A DNA stretch of 64,000 bases, from assembly GCA_023446155.1 (NCBI GenBank), contig JAEXIT010000012.1:62001-126000 (forward strand). Reading direction: 5' to 3'. Below, piece after piece: positions 42,976 through 51,875 of this stretch. The DNA is from Bacteroidota bacterium (GTDB lineage: Bacteria; Bacteroidota; Bacteroidia; Flavobacteriales; Flavobacteriaceae). Positions within the stretch are counted from its first letter, which is position 1. Each line of letters opens with the position of its first letter. The notes beneath the pieces are model-generated. The model searched no databases. It was not told the DNA's origin and saw only the letters and a program-made list of their open reading frames with translations. A program made the position numbers and the translations under genes.

Positions 42976-44601
42976 CTAAAGATTTCCGATTATCTTGTCT
43001 TTAGGGTATTTAACGGTGTAGCTAATGCGAATTTTTTTCGTCTCACTTGGCTTTAGTTGAAGTTCCCAACTTAATAAGCCGGTTTCGGAATTAACCTTGG
43101 CACCATCTTTCTGTTTTAATTCGATTTCAATTTCCTTGTCGCTACTTAATGGATATTGATCTTCCAGTTTTAATAAAACGGACTCTTTTTTGTTGTTGCG
43201 AATCGTAATGTCATATGTAAATGTCTGCTCTTTTTTAGTCGATAGGAATTTAACGCCCGATTTATCGACAACCTTTTCACGTGTGATTACCACTTTTTTG
43301 TCGCGTCCCATGCTAAGGTTTAACGTGTCGGATGTTTGTCCCGGATTGACAAGTGTTTTGCCAACATACATGCCTTCGAAAATAATATTAGCTTCCCCTT
43401 TTAACAGGTTGTATTTACCATAATCGCTGATTTCAGCCAATAAAAAGGATTCTTTGTCCAGTTTTGGCGCGGCATAATATTTATACGTCGCCGGCAATTT
43501 GATCTCTTTTAACGAAACACTATGCGTTTTACCATTCGATAGGATGTCGTACGGAATATCGATGTCAAACGAAATATGTAATTGATTTTCATTGATCATA
43601 GTATAATCCGAAACGGAACTTGTTACCTGTAATCCGGAAACTTTGCCTCTAAGTGAGATAGCTGAGTTTATAACTTCTTCCTTTAGGTCGTAGTTCGCCT
43701 TAGCCTTGGCTTGTGGTGCGGCAGGATATATCTGTTGGTACGCTAAAAACCAAGGGTTGATTATAGGTGCCTGATTGTTCTGATTCGGGATACCACTGGA
43801 AAGGGTTAGTTTTACTTTTCTCCAGTCGACTCCGGTGTTTTGAACAATTTGCGCTTTGTATAACATATTCACCGGCGATGCAATATTATCGGCACGAAGT
43901 TCATAAAACGGCGACCAACGCGCATTGTTTGTCAGATACGAAACATCCAGTGTTACAGCTCCGGCGGTTTGGTTCATCACTTGTAATACCAGTTTTCCGG
44001 TAGCATTTTTCTCTTCTTTGTTGCTGTTGATCTCCAGTTTGGTGTTTAACTTGGTTAACAAATCGGATAGTTTCTTTTCGCGTTCGTTTAAAACGTCAAT
44101 GGTATTACTGATCTCGGTGCGTTTGGTTTTGTAATACTCCACCATTTTCATCAGTTCCGTGACACTCAAACCGGTATTCGCGCCATATACCTGTTGGTTT
44201 CTATCCAGAATTTCGATAGTTTTCATTTCCGACGTTCGGGTATTGTTTAAACGATCCAGTTCTTTTTGGACAATTTTAATACTATCCCGTACTTTTTTAA
44301 TAGCGGGTGAACTTTCGTCGATATCGTATTCGCTGATATAGTCGTTTGTGAATTGTGTTGAAAGTACCGTAAGGCTCGAAGGTGCTCCAATCTGAACGGT
44401 GTTTTCATTCAGATAATTTGCCACGTTTTTGATCACGATTTCATGTGTTCCGGCCGGAAGGTTTAAATTGGCGGTTTGGGATATTTCTGCGGCGTTAAAA
44501 TATACGGTAACGGCATTGACTTTGGCCGTTGTAAAAACGGGCTTTTGGGCGAATACCATTCCGGATAGGGCGAATAGGAGTATTGTGATAAACTTTTTCA
44601 T
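42976..44601 (-). CDS. DUF4139 domain protein (mucoidy inhibitor MuiA family)
   Basis: 541 residues, secreted (signal to about 18, ends FAQ). An N-terminal DUF4140 region (about 25-125) with a coiled coil to about 195, then DUF4139 (about 205-535), ending IRISYTVKYPKDK. Between them sits AISLRGKVSGLQVTSS (about 312-327), which looks like the LQGxVxGVxV plug motif of SusC-type receptors. Biochemical role unknown. Only 51 bases separate it from a small peptide gene upstream, so it probably belongs to the LytTR-controlled toroid transcript. Confidence 0.85.
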   Translation of the reverse strand: MKKFITILLFALSGMVFAQKPVFTTAKVNAVTVYFNAAEISQTANLNLPAGTHEIVIKNVANYLNENTVQIGAPSSLTVLSTQFTNDYISEYDIDESSPAIKKVRDSIKIVQKELDRLNNTRTSEMKTIEILDRNQQVYGANTGLSVTELMKMVEYYKTKRTEISNTIDVLNEREKKLSDLLTKLNTKLEINSNKEEKNATGKLVLQVMNQTAGAVTLDVSYLTNNARWSPFYELRADNIASPVNMLYKAQIVQNTGVDWRKVKLTLSSGIPNQNNQAPIINPWFLAYQQIYPAAPQAKAKANYDLKEEVINSAISLRGKVSGLQVTSSVSDYTMINENQLHISFDIDIPYDILSNGKTHSVSLKEIKLPATYKYYAAPKLDKESFLLAEISDYGKYNLLKGEANIIFEGMYVGKTLVNPGQTSDTLNLSMGRDKKVVITREKVVDKSGVKFLSTKKEQTFTYDITIRNNKKESVLLKLEDQYPLSSDKEIEIELKQKDGAKVNSETGLLSWELQLKPSETKKIRISYTVKYPKDKIIGNL

Positions 44602-44652
44602 GTTTTTTTAGTAAATATAATGTTTTACAAATTATGGAAAAACCGTTTTGTC

Positions 44653-44733
44653 TTAGGTTCTTTTACTACCGGTAGCGTTGGCAAAGACCACGATGCCGAT
44701 AAAAAATGCGGTAAGGATAAAGAATGTGAGCAT
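44653..44733 (-). CDS. 26-residue membrane peptide
   Basis: A short frame on the minus strand: starts MLTFFILTAFF, continues with IGIVVFANA and ends in a positively charged GSKRT before TAA. One transmembrane helix with a basic tail. It begins seven bases after the stop of the toroid protein gene and precedes DUF4139 by 51 bases. Too short to be proven by length, but the clear membrane segment, charged end and fixed place in a transcript support it. Unknown function. Confidence 0.5.
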   Translation of the reverse strand: MLTFFILTAFFIGIVVFANATGSKRT

Positions 44734-44740
44734 TTCGTTT

Positions 44741-46033
44741 TTATTTTTGGAAGGAGTGAATGTCGTTTTCAATCGTCAGGATTAACAAACAGGTAGCGGT
44801 ACAAAAAACCGGACTGGTAATGCAATGGTGACCGTTCCAGCTACCGTTGTTGTTTTGTATCTTGATCAGCTTTCCGCTCACGTTGTCGTACCAGTTTTTC
44901 CAGTCGTTGTCCTTTTTAACCATCATGGATTCGCCGGTTTGCAGGAAACTCATAAACTCTTCTCCGCCATTATTGCCGAAGCCGTTCATTACGCCATTGT
45001 CCATTGCCTGTACTTTTGCGGCTTTGTACACTTTTGATGCCACATCGTAGGACGCAGCTTTGTCTTTCGAAATCCCTATTTTCTGTAGGTTGTCGCGGTT
45101 GAGTTCAGCCGTTTTCTCAATCTTGCCGTCAGCTTTGGCTTTGTTAAATAATTCCTCGGCTTCTTTGGCTTCCGAAGCACTTCCGCGAACGGAACTACTC
45201 ACGGCATAAAGCATAATTCCGGCACCATCTTCGGTTTTGGCAGTATTGCTTTCGGTATTGTAATTGCTTTTCTGATAATTGCGCGCAGCGGTTATCTTTT
45301 CTTCATTTACGGTGATGTTTTTGTTTTTCTTAGCCTGTTCCAAGCCCGAACTGGCAAAAGACGATTGCAATACACCCGCCCATCCGGCGCCGTTTACTTT
45401 TCCGTTGGTGTCGTACGATTTTTCAATTTTATTGACACAGATTTGAATCGCTCGCTCCACACGTTGTGATGGATTTTTTTCGGCGACCTGATTTAAAAAT
45501 TGAAGTGCTAATGCGGCATCGATGTTTTCGCCCAGTTTGCGCTGTATCTGAGTGCCGCGTACTTGTGTGATATAAGGACTGTTTTTGTTGGCTTCAATCT
45601 GTTGTAACAGATAGTCCAACGCATTGGAAAGCTGTTTCTGATATGGGCCTTTGGTTGTGGTATAACCCATACGGTATAAAGCCATCGCCGCCATTGCGGT
45701 TGTAGCCGGATCAGATTGTACGGCATGTGGGTTCATTTCGCCCTGATTGCTATGGGAACCAGCGCCCCAACCTCCGTCGTTGTTTTGTGCGGAAACCAAC
45801 CATTTTTCGCCTTTTTGAACAACACTTTTTAGAGAAGCGTCATTTTTATATTGGGCGTATTCCGCTACGGGTTGTTCCCCCATAACCGACATGAAAACAC
45901 AAGGTTTCTCTTCCGGTGCTTTTTGTGTGCGTAGTATCGTTGTTTCAGTTCCATCCGGTTTTCCGGTTTTGATCACTACTCCGGTCAACAGTACCGAAGT
46001 TGTTAAAGCTAGTAAAAGATTCTCGGTTTTCAT
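44741..46033 (-). CDS. Secreted alpha/alpha-toroid (prenyltransferase/squalene-oxidase repeat) protein
   Basis: 430 residues. N-terminal hydrophobic signal or anchor (about 5-22). QW-like repeats are visible: QNNDGGWGAGSH near 85 and IQNNNGSWNGHH near 395, with helical repeats between (AATMAMAALYRMG-type patterns). Such toroids in cyclases act on polyprenyls, but the catalytic DxDD is not seen, so a binding or structural role is possible. Upstream is a LytTR-like element with a TAnnTTTG box; a 26-residue peptide and DUF4139 follow. Confidence 0.75.
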   Translation of the reverse strand: MKTENLLLALTTSVLLTGVVIKTGKPDGTETTILRTQKAPEEKPCVFMSVMGEQPVAEYAQYKNDASLKSVVQKGEKWLVSAQNNDGGWGAGSHSNQGEMNPHAVQSDPATTAMAAMALYRMGYTTTKGPYQKQLSNALDYLLQQIEANKNSPYITQVRGTQIQRKLGENIDAALALQFLNQVAEKNPSQRVERAIQICVNKIEKSYDTNGKVNGAGWAGVLQSSFASSGLEQAKKNKNITVNEEKITAARNYQKSNYNTESNTAKTEDGAGIMLYAVSSSVRGSASEAKEAEELFNKAKADGKIEKTAELNRDNLQKIGISKDKAASYDVASKVYKAAKVQAMDNGVMNGFGNNGGEEFMSFLQTGESMMVKKDNDWKNWYDNVSGKLIKIQNNNGSWNGHHCITSPVFCTATCLLILTIENDIHSFQK

Positions 46034-46061
46034 GATTCTCGGTTTTTTAAAGATTATAGTT

Positions 46062-46127
46062 CAAAAGTAGGCGTATCGTAAATGCGGTTTTGGCAGAATG
46101 GGTGAAAATGGGTTTTTACTTGGTGAA
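46062..46127 (-). promoter_or_regulatory. LytTR-type promoter A (toroid unit)
   Basis: On the minus strand: the element spanning 46088-46127, exactly 18 bases, then TACTTTTG at 46062-46069 (TAnnTTTG), 28 bases before the ATG at 46033. Within the element GGTGAA occurs twice (46101-46106 and 46122-46127), 21 bases apart. It matches the element at 47145-47184 at 31 of 40 positions. Confidence 0.7.
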
Positions 46128-46141
46128 AGGATTGTGGTGGC

Positions 46142-47095
46142 TTATTTGGAATTGCTCAGTTGTAAGGATTTCAGATCGCCGGATGGTGTGATCAAAATAT
46201 ATTCTTTTTCGGTTTTGGGAGTCGGTTTTTTGGTGCGCGTGATGGCAATTTTAACCTCATATTGCACCTGAATTACCGGTTCGAGTATGGTTGGATTCAC
46301 AACAAAATCAAAATCCTTATTTACAATCGGTTGGTAATATAATGTGGTCGATTTGGCCGCTTGGTTGACATTCGCAAATTTTTTTAGCGAAAGCGAAGAA
46401 CTACTATAAGCTTCATACGATTTATACATTTCGACCGGGAGTGTGATACTGTAACCGTCGGCTATTTTTTTCTCGGCATTGGTAAAGGTTTCGCCTAATA
46501 ACGCTTCGTAGTTTTTTGCCTTTTCCAAAACCAGAAGTCGGGCTTTGTTCATCAGGTCTTTTTTAACCGTTTCCAGAGTATTCGAAAAGTAATCTACCCG
46601 TACGAGGTCGTAAATTTCATTCGCGGACAGAATCTTCATAAAATCGTCCAAAAGACCCGGATCGGTATATTTAATATGAATGTTCTTTTTCAGTTCAAAA
46701 CCTATCGGGATTTCATTATAGGTTTTCTTACTGAATAGTTTTCGCTCTACGGTATAATCATACATCGGAACAAAAGTGATCATATCTACAAAGGTTTCCA
46801 CACCTTTTTTTAATCGGATTTCTTTTAATGACAAGCCAATGCGTTTGTCGATTAGTTCATTCACTTCTTCCGTGGTGACGCCGGTTTGTGACACCTGGAA
46901 AATAGCGACATAGGCATCGGCTTTAACATTAGCAAGACCTTTTACACTGGCAATGATATCGGCATTAGGCGGAAAGTTGACGTTGATCGAATTATCGGTA
47001 AATACAACCTGATTTTTGTAGTTGATATTCCCGGAAACCTGAGCAAAGGCAAATTGAACAAACAGTAAGCTTACGTAGGGTATTATTTTTTTCAT
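46142..47095 (-). CDS. SIMPL-domain-like (DUF541) periplasmic protein (putative)
   Basis: 317 residues from the ATG at 47095. The frame is open further to 47317, but only this start gives a signal peptide (MKKIIPYVSLLFVQFAFAQ), and the promoter element lies inside the extension. The mature part resembles SIMPL/DUF541: GLANVKADAYVAIFQVSQTG, a long strand-rich middle and KKDLMNKARLLVLEKAKNYEALLG, similar to the family's alternating helix (KA..LA...G). Function unknown. Shares its control element with the toroid unit and lies divergent to the histidine kinase. Confidence 0.6.
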   Translation of the reverse strand: MKKIIPYVSLLFVQFAFAQVSGNINYKNQVVFTDNSINVNFPPNADIIASVKGLANVKADAYVAIFQVSQTGVTTEEVNELIDKRIGLSLKEIRLKKGVETFVDMITFVPMYDYTVERKLFSKKTYNEIPIGFELKKNIHIKYTDPGLLDDFMKILSANEIYDLVRVDYFSNTLETVKKDLMNKARLLVLEKAKNYEALLGETFTNAEKKIADGYSITLPVEMYKSYEAYSSSSLSLKKFANVNQAAKSTTLYYQPIVNKDFDFVVNPTILEPVIQVQYEVKIAITRTKKPTPKTEKEYILITPSGDLKSLQLSNSK

Positions 47096-47118
47096 ATCGG
47101 AGGTTTTAAGGTTCGGAA

Positions 47119-47184
47119 CAAATGTATTAATCGAAAAAACGTACTTTTGGAAGAACGGGTGAAACGGGAATCCGACTTGGTGAA
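47119..47184 (-). promoter_or_regulatory. LytTR-type promoter B (SIMPL gene, perhaps also the kinase)
   Basis: Same layout as promoter A: element 47145-47184, 18-base gap, then TACATTTG at 47119-47126, 23 bases before the ATG at 47095. GGTGAA repeats are at 47158-47163 and 47179-47184. On the other side it lies 61 bases from the kinase ATG and could also control that gene. Confidence 0.7.
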
Positions 47185-47245
47185 TGCTATAGGAAAGGAT
47201 TTGGGTTTTAACGTACTTTACATTCAGAAAAATAACTAAAACAGC

Positions 47246-49063
47246 ATGCGGTATATAACGTATATCTTGATCGGATTGATGATAGGGCTTTTGACTCCGC
47301 AGCAGATGAGTGCCCAACAGATTACTACCGAAAAAACGAGTAAAAGTGTTAGCGCCAAGCTAAATAAAGCTGCAGATGAATTGGCCAAATCGTTAGATGC
47401 CAACGATGAGGTTAAGATTGCAACGAATTATGAAAAATTGGCTCAGGAGTTTATCGATGTTGATGATCTGGCTAAGGGTGAGGAATATCTGAAAAAAGCG
47501 TTGGAAAGTTTTACCCGACTCAAACGGAAAGAGGATATTGCCCGGGTAACGCGAAATCTGGCACGAACACAGGAAAGTCAGAATAAATACAAAGCGGCGA
47601 TCAGTAATTATCAAAACGCGAGTGTCATGACGGTGGATAAAAGCGTGATGGAGGTCAATCAGAATGATGCCAAACGTTTGCAAAGTGTCCAAAATCCTGC
47701 GGCGCAGTACGATTATGTCAATTCCAATATCAAATTACTGGAAAAGGAAAACCGCAAGGAGGAAGTTGCCGATGCTTATGTGCAAAAAGCGGAAATGAGT
47801 CTGAAGAAAAAAGATAAAGTCGAAGCGATTGAAAGCTATAACCAGGCCATTACATTTGTAAAAGACAAACCGGAAGCGGTGATCAAACTCAAAAATGAAA
47901 TCGCCAAAGTCTATACGGCCGATAATCAGTTTGACGAAGCAATCGGGATTTCCGAAAAACTATTGGCCGATGCCAGAGCACGTCGGGATTTTGATACCGA
48001 AATCGCCCAATTGCAATCGCTGGCAACGATCTATTTTAAAAAGAAAGAACCGGAAAAAGCCACGCATGCTTTAAAAGAAGCCTATCAATTGGCAACCGAA
48101 AAAGGAAAAGCCGATGAGGTGAAAAAGAGCCTCGAACGATTGCTCGACTATTACCGTCAGACCGGAAATTATAAAGAAAGTACACAACTGTACGAACAAT
48201 TTTTTGAAAATTACGAACCGCTACTCCGGAAAGACAGCGCTCAGACCGATCATTTGACATTTCAGGTGACGGAAGAAAAGATTCGCCAGTTGGAAAAGGA
48301 AAAGGTTTTAAAAGATGAATTGATCGCTAAGAAAAATACGTTTAATTATTTTCTGATCGGTTCGATGATCTTGCTATTATTGCTTTTAGGGTTGATCATA
48401 AAAGCGCTGTATTCGATCAAAACAAAGAATAAAGAAATCGCCTTACAGTCGTTACGCCGGGAAATGAATCCGCATTTTATTTTTAATAGCCTGAATAGCG
48501 TCAATCAGTTTATCTCGCAAAACCGCGAGCTGGAAGCGAATAAATACCTGACGTCCTATTCGAAGCTAATGCGGAATATGATGGAGAATTCCAATAAGGA
48601 TTTTATCGCCTTGGGAAGTGAAATCGAACAATTGCGAAAATACCTCGACCTTGAACACATGCGTTTCGAAGATCAGTTTGAATATACGATCACGGTGGAT
48701 GAAAAACTGGATACGGAAACGATTCAGATTCCAAATATGATCATTCAGCCACAACTGGAAAATGCCATCTGGCACGGACTTCGATATAAAGAAGGAAAAG
48801 GATTGTTGCAATTGCGTTTTCTCCTTGAAAATGGAAACGTTGTGGTTGTGATCGAGGACAATGGAATTGGTTTAACCAAAAGTCGGGAGCTGAAAACCAA
48901 AAATCAGAAAGTACACCAGTCCAGAGGGCTTACCAATACGAAAGAGCGGATTGGTTTGTTAAATGAATTGTATAAAAAGGAGATCGCTTTACAGATTGTC
49001 GAAAAGACAGCACCGGAAACCGGTACCATTGTAACCCTGCGGTTTTCCCGGATTGAAAAATAG
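47246..49063 (+). CDS. LytS-type sensor histidine kinase with periplasmic TPR domain
   Basis: 605 residues. Signal peptide about 1-23, TPR-like repeats about 35-325 outside the membrane, one transmembrane helix (367-387), then a His_kinase domain (H410 in REMNPHFIFNSLNSV) and HATPase (GLTNTKERIGLLNEL near the end). The kinase is of the LytS/YehU class that pairs with LytTR regulators. The TPR domain probably senses a protein or peptide. The response regulator follows seven bases later. Confidence 0.92.
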   Translation: MRYITYILIGLMIGLLTPQQMSAQQITTEKTSKSVSAKLNKAADELAKSLDANDEVKIATNYEKLAQEFIDVDDLAKGEEYLKKALESFTRLKRKEDIARVTRNLARTQESQNKYKAAISNYQNASVMTVDKSVMEVNQNDAKRLQSVQNPAAQYDYVNSNIKLLEKENRKEEVADAYVQKAEMSLKKKDKVEAIESYNQAITFVKDKPEAVIKLKNEIAKVYTADNQFDEAIGISEKLLADARARRDFDTEIAQLQSLATIYFKKKEPEKATHALKEAYQLATEKGKADEVKKSLERLLDYYRQTGNYKESTQLYEQFFENYEPLLRKDSAQTDHLTFQVTEEKIRQLEKEKVLKDELIAKKNTFNYFLIGSMILLLLLLGLIIKALYSIKTKNKEIALQSLRREMNPHFIFNSLNSVNQFISQNRELEANKYLTSYSKLMRNMMENSNKDFIALGSEIEQLRKYLDLEHMRFEDQFEYTITVDEKLDTETIQIPNMIIQPQLENAIWHGLRYKEGKGLLQLRFLLENGNVVVVIEDNGIGLTKSRELKTKNQKVHQSRGLTNTKERIGLLNELYKKEIALQIVEKTAPETGTIVTLRFSRIEK

Positions 49064-49069
49064 AATACC

Positions 49070-49816
49070 ATGCAAAAAATAAGAAGTGTCATTGTAGAAG
49101 ACGAATTGGCGGCAAGAGAAGTCCTTAAAAATTATCTGTCCAAATATTGTCCGCAGGTTGAGGTAATTGGCGAAGCGCAGCATATCAAAGAAGCCGTGCC
49201 GTTGTTGCATGAGTTGGAGCCTCAACTGGTTTTTCTCGATGTGGAAATGCCTTTCGGAAATGCGTTCGATGTGTTGGAGGCTTGTAAGGATTTGCAGTTT
49301 GAAACGATCTTTGTGACCGCTTTTTCGGAATATTCGTTAAAAGCTTTAAATCAGAGTGCGGCCTATTATTTGCTAAAACCGATTAGTATCGAAGAGCTGA
49401 TTTTGGCGGTCAATAAAGTCCAGTTACAATTGTTAAATCAGGAAATGTTTAACCGGAACCGGATTATTGTGGAAAACTTCCGGGAAACCAATCCGGAACG
49501 CCAGAAAGTTATTTTGCCAACACTCGAAGGTTTTGAAGTGGCCAAAATGGAAGAAATCGTCCGCCTACGCGGTAATGGTAATTTTACGGATATCTATTTG
49601 CAGGACGGAAGTAAGAAAATGGTCTGTCGGTTTTTAAAGCATTTTACGGAAATCCTGCCTTTTCCATTTTTACGGGTTCACAAATCCCATATTATCAATG
49701 TGAATTTTGTAAAATCCTATCACAAAGGAGCTGGTGGTTATGTGACGCTTTTCGATGGTTCGGAAGTGGAAATTTCGCCCACTTATAAAGAAGAGTTTCT
49801 AAAGAATTTTAAATGA
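49070..49816 (+). CDS. LytTR family response regulator
   Basis: 248 residues. Receiver domain with acidic pair E10/D11, phospho-acceptor D57 (VFLDVEMP) and Lys near 101 (YLLKPIS). C-terminal LytTR DNA-binding domain (about 145-245) with RLRGNGNFTDIYL and FLRVHKSHIINV. It likely binds the 21-bp-spaced repeats upstream of the SIMPL and toroid genes. Stop codon ends at the base before the stop of the converging transglycosylase gene, with no terminator between. Confidence 0.95.
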   Translation: MQKIRSVIVEDELAAREVLKNYLSKYCPQVEVIGEAQHIKEAVPLLHELEPQLVFLDVEMPFGNAFDVLEACKDLQFETIFVTAFSEYSLKALNQSAAYYLLKPISIEELILAVNKVQLQLLNQEMFNRNRIIVENFRETNPERQKVILPTLEGFEVAKMEEIVRLRGNGNFTDIYLQDGSKKMVCRFLKHFTEILPFPFLRVHKSHIINVNFVKSYHKGAGGYVTLFDGSEVEISPTYKEEFLKNFK

Positions 49817-51778
49817 TTAATACACCATTTCTTTTATAAAAAGGGAATCCACGGCAATACTATCCGGAACGGCTTTTAGTTTTAGGAACGATCGCGAACG
49901 ACCGGTTATCGTAAAAGGTAATTTATAACCAATCGTATCTTCGGGAGTGAGAACGCCTCTGCGTAACATTAGTTTGGTTAGGAAGTTTTGCTGGTCGTTG
50001 GCGTAGCCTTTCAGACTTCCGGTACTGTCGAATTGCCACATGAATTTTTTAGGTTTCGGTACAATAGTCGCCAGGAAAAGACATTCTTTTAAGGTCAGAT
50101 CGGCGGGTTTTTTCTGAAAATAGAATTGTGCCGCTTCTCCGATTCCATACACATTCGGTCCCCATTCGATCACGTTAAAATAAACCTCAAGCATCCGTTG
50201 CTTACTTACGATGCGGTTGTTTTCGAGTATATACACCAACAGGATTTCTTCCAGTTTACGGGACAATGTTTTTTCGCGGGTCAGGAATACATTTTTAACC
50301 AATTGCATACTGATTGTACTGGCGCCCCGGGCAAATTTTTTGGTTCGGATGTTTTTAACGATGGACTGTTTAAATGCTTCGTTGATAAAACCGCGATGTG
50401 ACATAAACGACGGATCTTCCGACGTTAAAACGCTTTTTTGCAGATAAGGCGCTATCTGATCCAACGGCGTAAAATTTGGATTGGACGGACCAACAACTAT
50501 CGGACGTTGCGGAACGCCGTTTTCGATCGCACGATAGGTGAATGAGGTGTTTAGTTTGTCCAGATCGGCTTCTCCGTATTTAAGTATGGTAAGGCCTTCT
50601 TTTTGGAGCTTACTGTCAAAAATGAGAGCATTCGGATTGTTTTTATTAAACTGAAAATCGAGTTTGTAGTCAAAACTACCTTTGGCTTCCATGCCTTCGA
50701 AATGGGTAAACAATCCTTTAGGAAGTGACGTAATAAAGTCCTGCGCTTTCATTTTCGGGAGAGCAACACGTAAGGTATACAAGGTGTCTTTTTCAGTGTT
50801 GTATTCGGCAAAGGGCTGTACTTTTATAGCGTTGAGTTGTGCTCGGGAACTGCTGTCAATCGCAACAAAGTGTTCGCCGAAAAGAAAGCGGTAATCAAAA
50901 CGGGCTTTTTCAATGATCACATCTTTTTTAGCGATTCGCGGATGGTTAATCGTAAAGTTGCTAATGGAGGTGTAACCGTCGACATGCAATTTGTTGCCTT
51001 CCATTTTTATTTTAGAGACGTTCACATGTATGCTGTCAAAACTGGACAACAGATTAAAACGTTCGTCGATATACGGGACTTTAATTTTGGAGGTATCGCT
51101 GTTAAAAAAACGAAGATCGGCGGTTTTATTTCGCGGATCGGCCATTCCCCGGATTTTCCAGTTTTGGGTAAAGGTATTGGTACGTACGTTAATCGTAGTT
51201 TGTAGCTGTTTTCCTTTTAGATCGAGTTCGTTTAAGTGCATGGTGACCTTTCGACCCATATCGTCCATTCGGAGCGACAGGTTTTGAAGTGTCATATTGG
51301 TTGGAACCAGATTTAAGGCTTTCGTTAGTAGGCGATAGGCAAGTTTGGCATAATTCCTCTTTTCGCTTTCGCTGTTGTCTTCTTTTTCCCGTTTCAGGAA
51401 GGCGTCAAAGTTCCGCCCTTTTTCGTTTTTTACCAGCTGAATAAAACCGTTTTTCATTTCCAGTTCCTGTAATTGAATATCGCCGGTAAATAATTGGAAA
51501 AGGTTTACAGTCGTGGTTACTTTTTCTACGGCTAATAGCGTATCGGCTTGTTTGGGAACCAAAACAATATCGTGCAGGCTTACGCCATTTAGTCCGTCAA
51601 ATTGTGCTTTTTTGATCGAAAGGGTGCAGTTGTAATCGGAATCGAACCGGTTTTCGGCTTTGGTAATTACTTTTTGAAGTAGGGAATCCCGGAAAAGAAA
51701 AAGTCCGATAAAAGCAAGCGCAAAAAGGACTAGCAGTGCTATTGAAAAGCGAATGATCTTTTGCTTTCTGGTTCTCAT
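49817..51778 (-). CDS. Biosynthetic peptidoglycan transglycosylase (GT51) with long periplasmic extension
   Basis: 653 residues. One N-terminal membrane anchor (about 8-28), then a region of about 390 residues with the beta-rich look of AsmA/DUF748-like proteins, then a GT51 domain (about 440-605): SEDPSFMSHRGF with the catalytic Glu, GASTISMQLVKN and NVIEWGPNVYGIGEAA. No transpeptidase domain follows, so it polymerises glycan from lipid II only. The unusual N-terminal extension could place it or bind lipid. Confidence 0.85.
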   Translation of the reverse strand: MRTRKQKIIRFSIALLVLFALAFIGLFLFRDSLLQKVITKAENRFDSDYNCTLSIKKAQFDGLNGVSLHDIVLVPKQADTLLAVEKVTTTVNLFQLFTGDIQLQELEMKNGFIQLVKNEKGRNFDAFLKREKEDNSESEKRNYAKLAYRLLTKALNLVPTNMTLQNLSLRMDDMGRKVTMHLNELDLKGKQLQTTINVRTNTFTQNWKIRGMADPRNKTADLRFFNSDTSKIKVPYIDERFNLLSSFDSIHVNVSKIKMEGNKLHVDGYTSISNFTINHPRIAKKDVIIEKARFDYRFLFGEHFVAIDSSSRAQLNAIKVQPFAEYNTEKDTLYTLRVALPKMKAQDFITSLPKGLFTHFEGMEAKGSFDYKLDFQFNKNNPNALIFDSKLQKEGLTILKYGEADLDKLNTSFTYRAIENGVPQRPIVVGPSNPNFTPLDQIAPYLQKSVLTSEDPSFMSHRGFINEAFKQSIVKNIRTKKFARGASTISMQLVKNVFLTREKTLSRKLEEILLVYILENNRIVSKQRMLEVYFNVIEWGPNVYGIGEAAQFYFQKKPADLTLKECLFLATIVPKPKKFMWQFDSTGSLKGYANDQQNFLTKLMLRRGVLTPEDTIGYKLPFTITGRSRSFLKLKAVPDSIAVDSLFIKEMVY

Positions 51779-51875
51779 ACTTCTTCTGGTTTGTACAAAA
51801 ATAGGGTATTATCCCTAAAAATAAAGTAGAAGAATATGTTAATATATCAGGTTTTTAGAAGGGCAAGCCCTTCCA

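Noticed and set aside
47096..47317. N-terminal extension of the SIMPL-like frame by 74 codons
   Set aside because: It would bury the signal peptide and overlap the promoter element and the kinase start.
47393..47692. Minus-strand frame within the histidine kinase gene as an antisense peptide
   Set aside because: Simple shadow; TPR coding strand is well supported.
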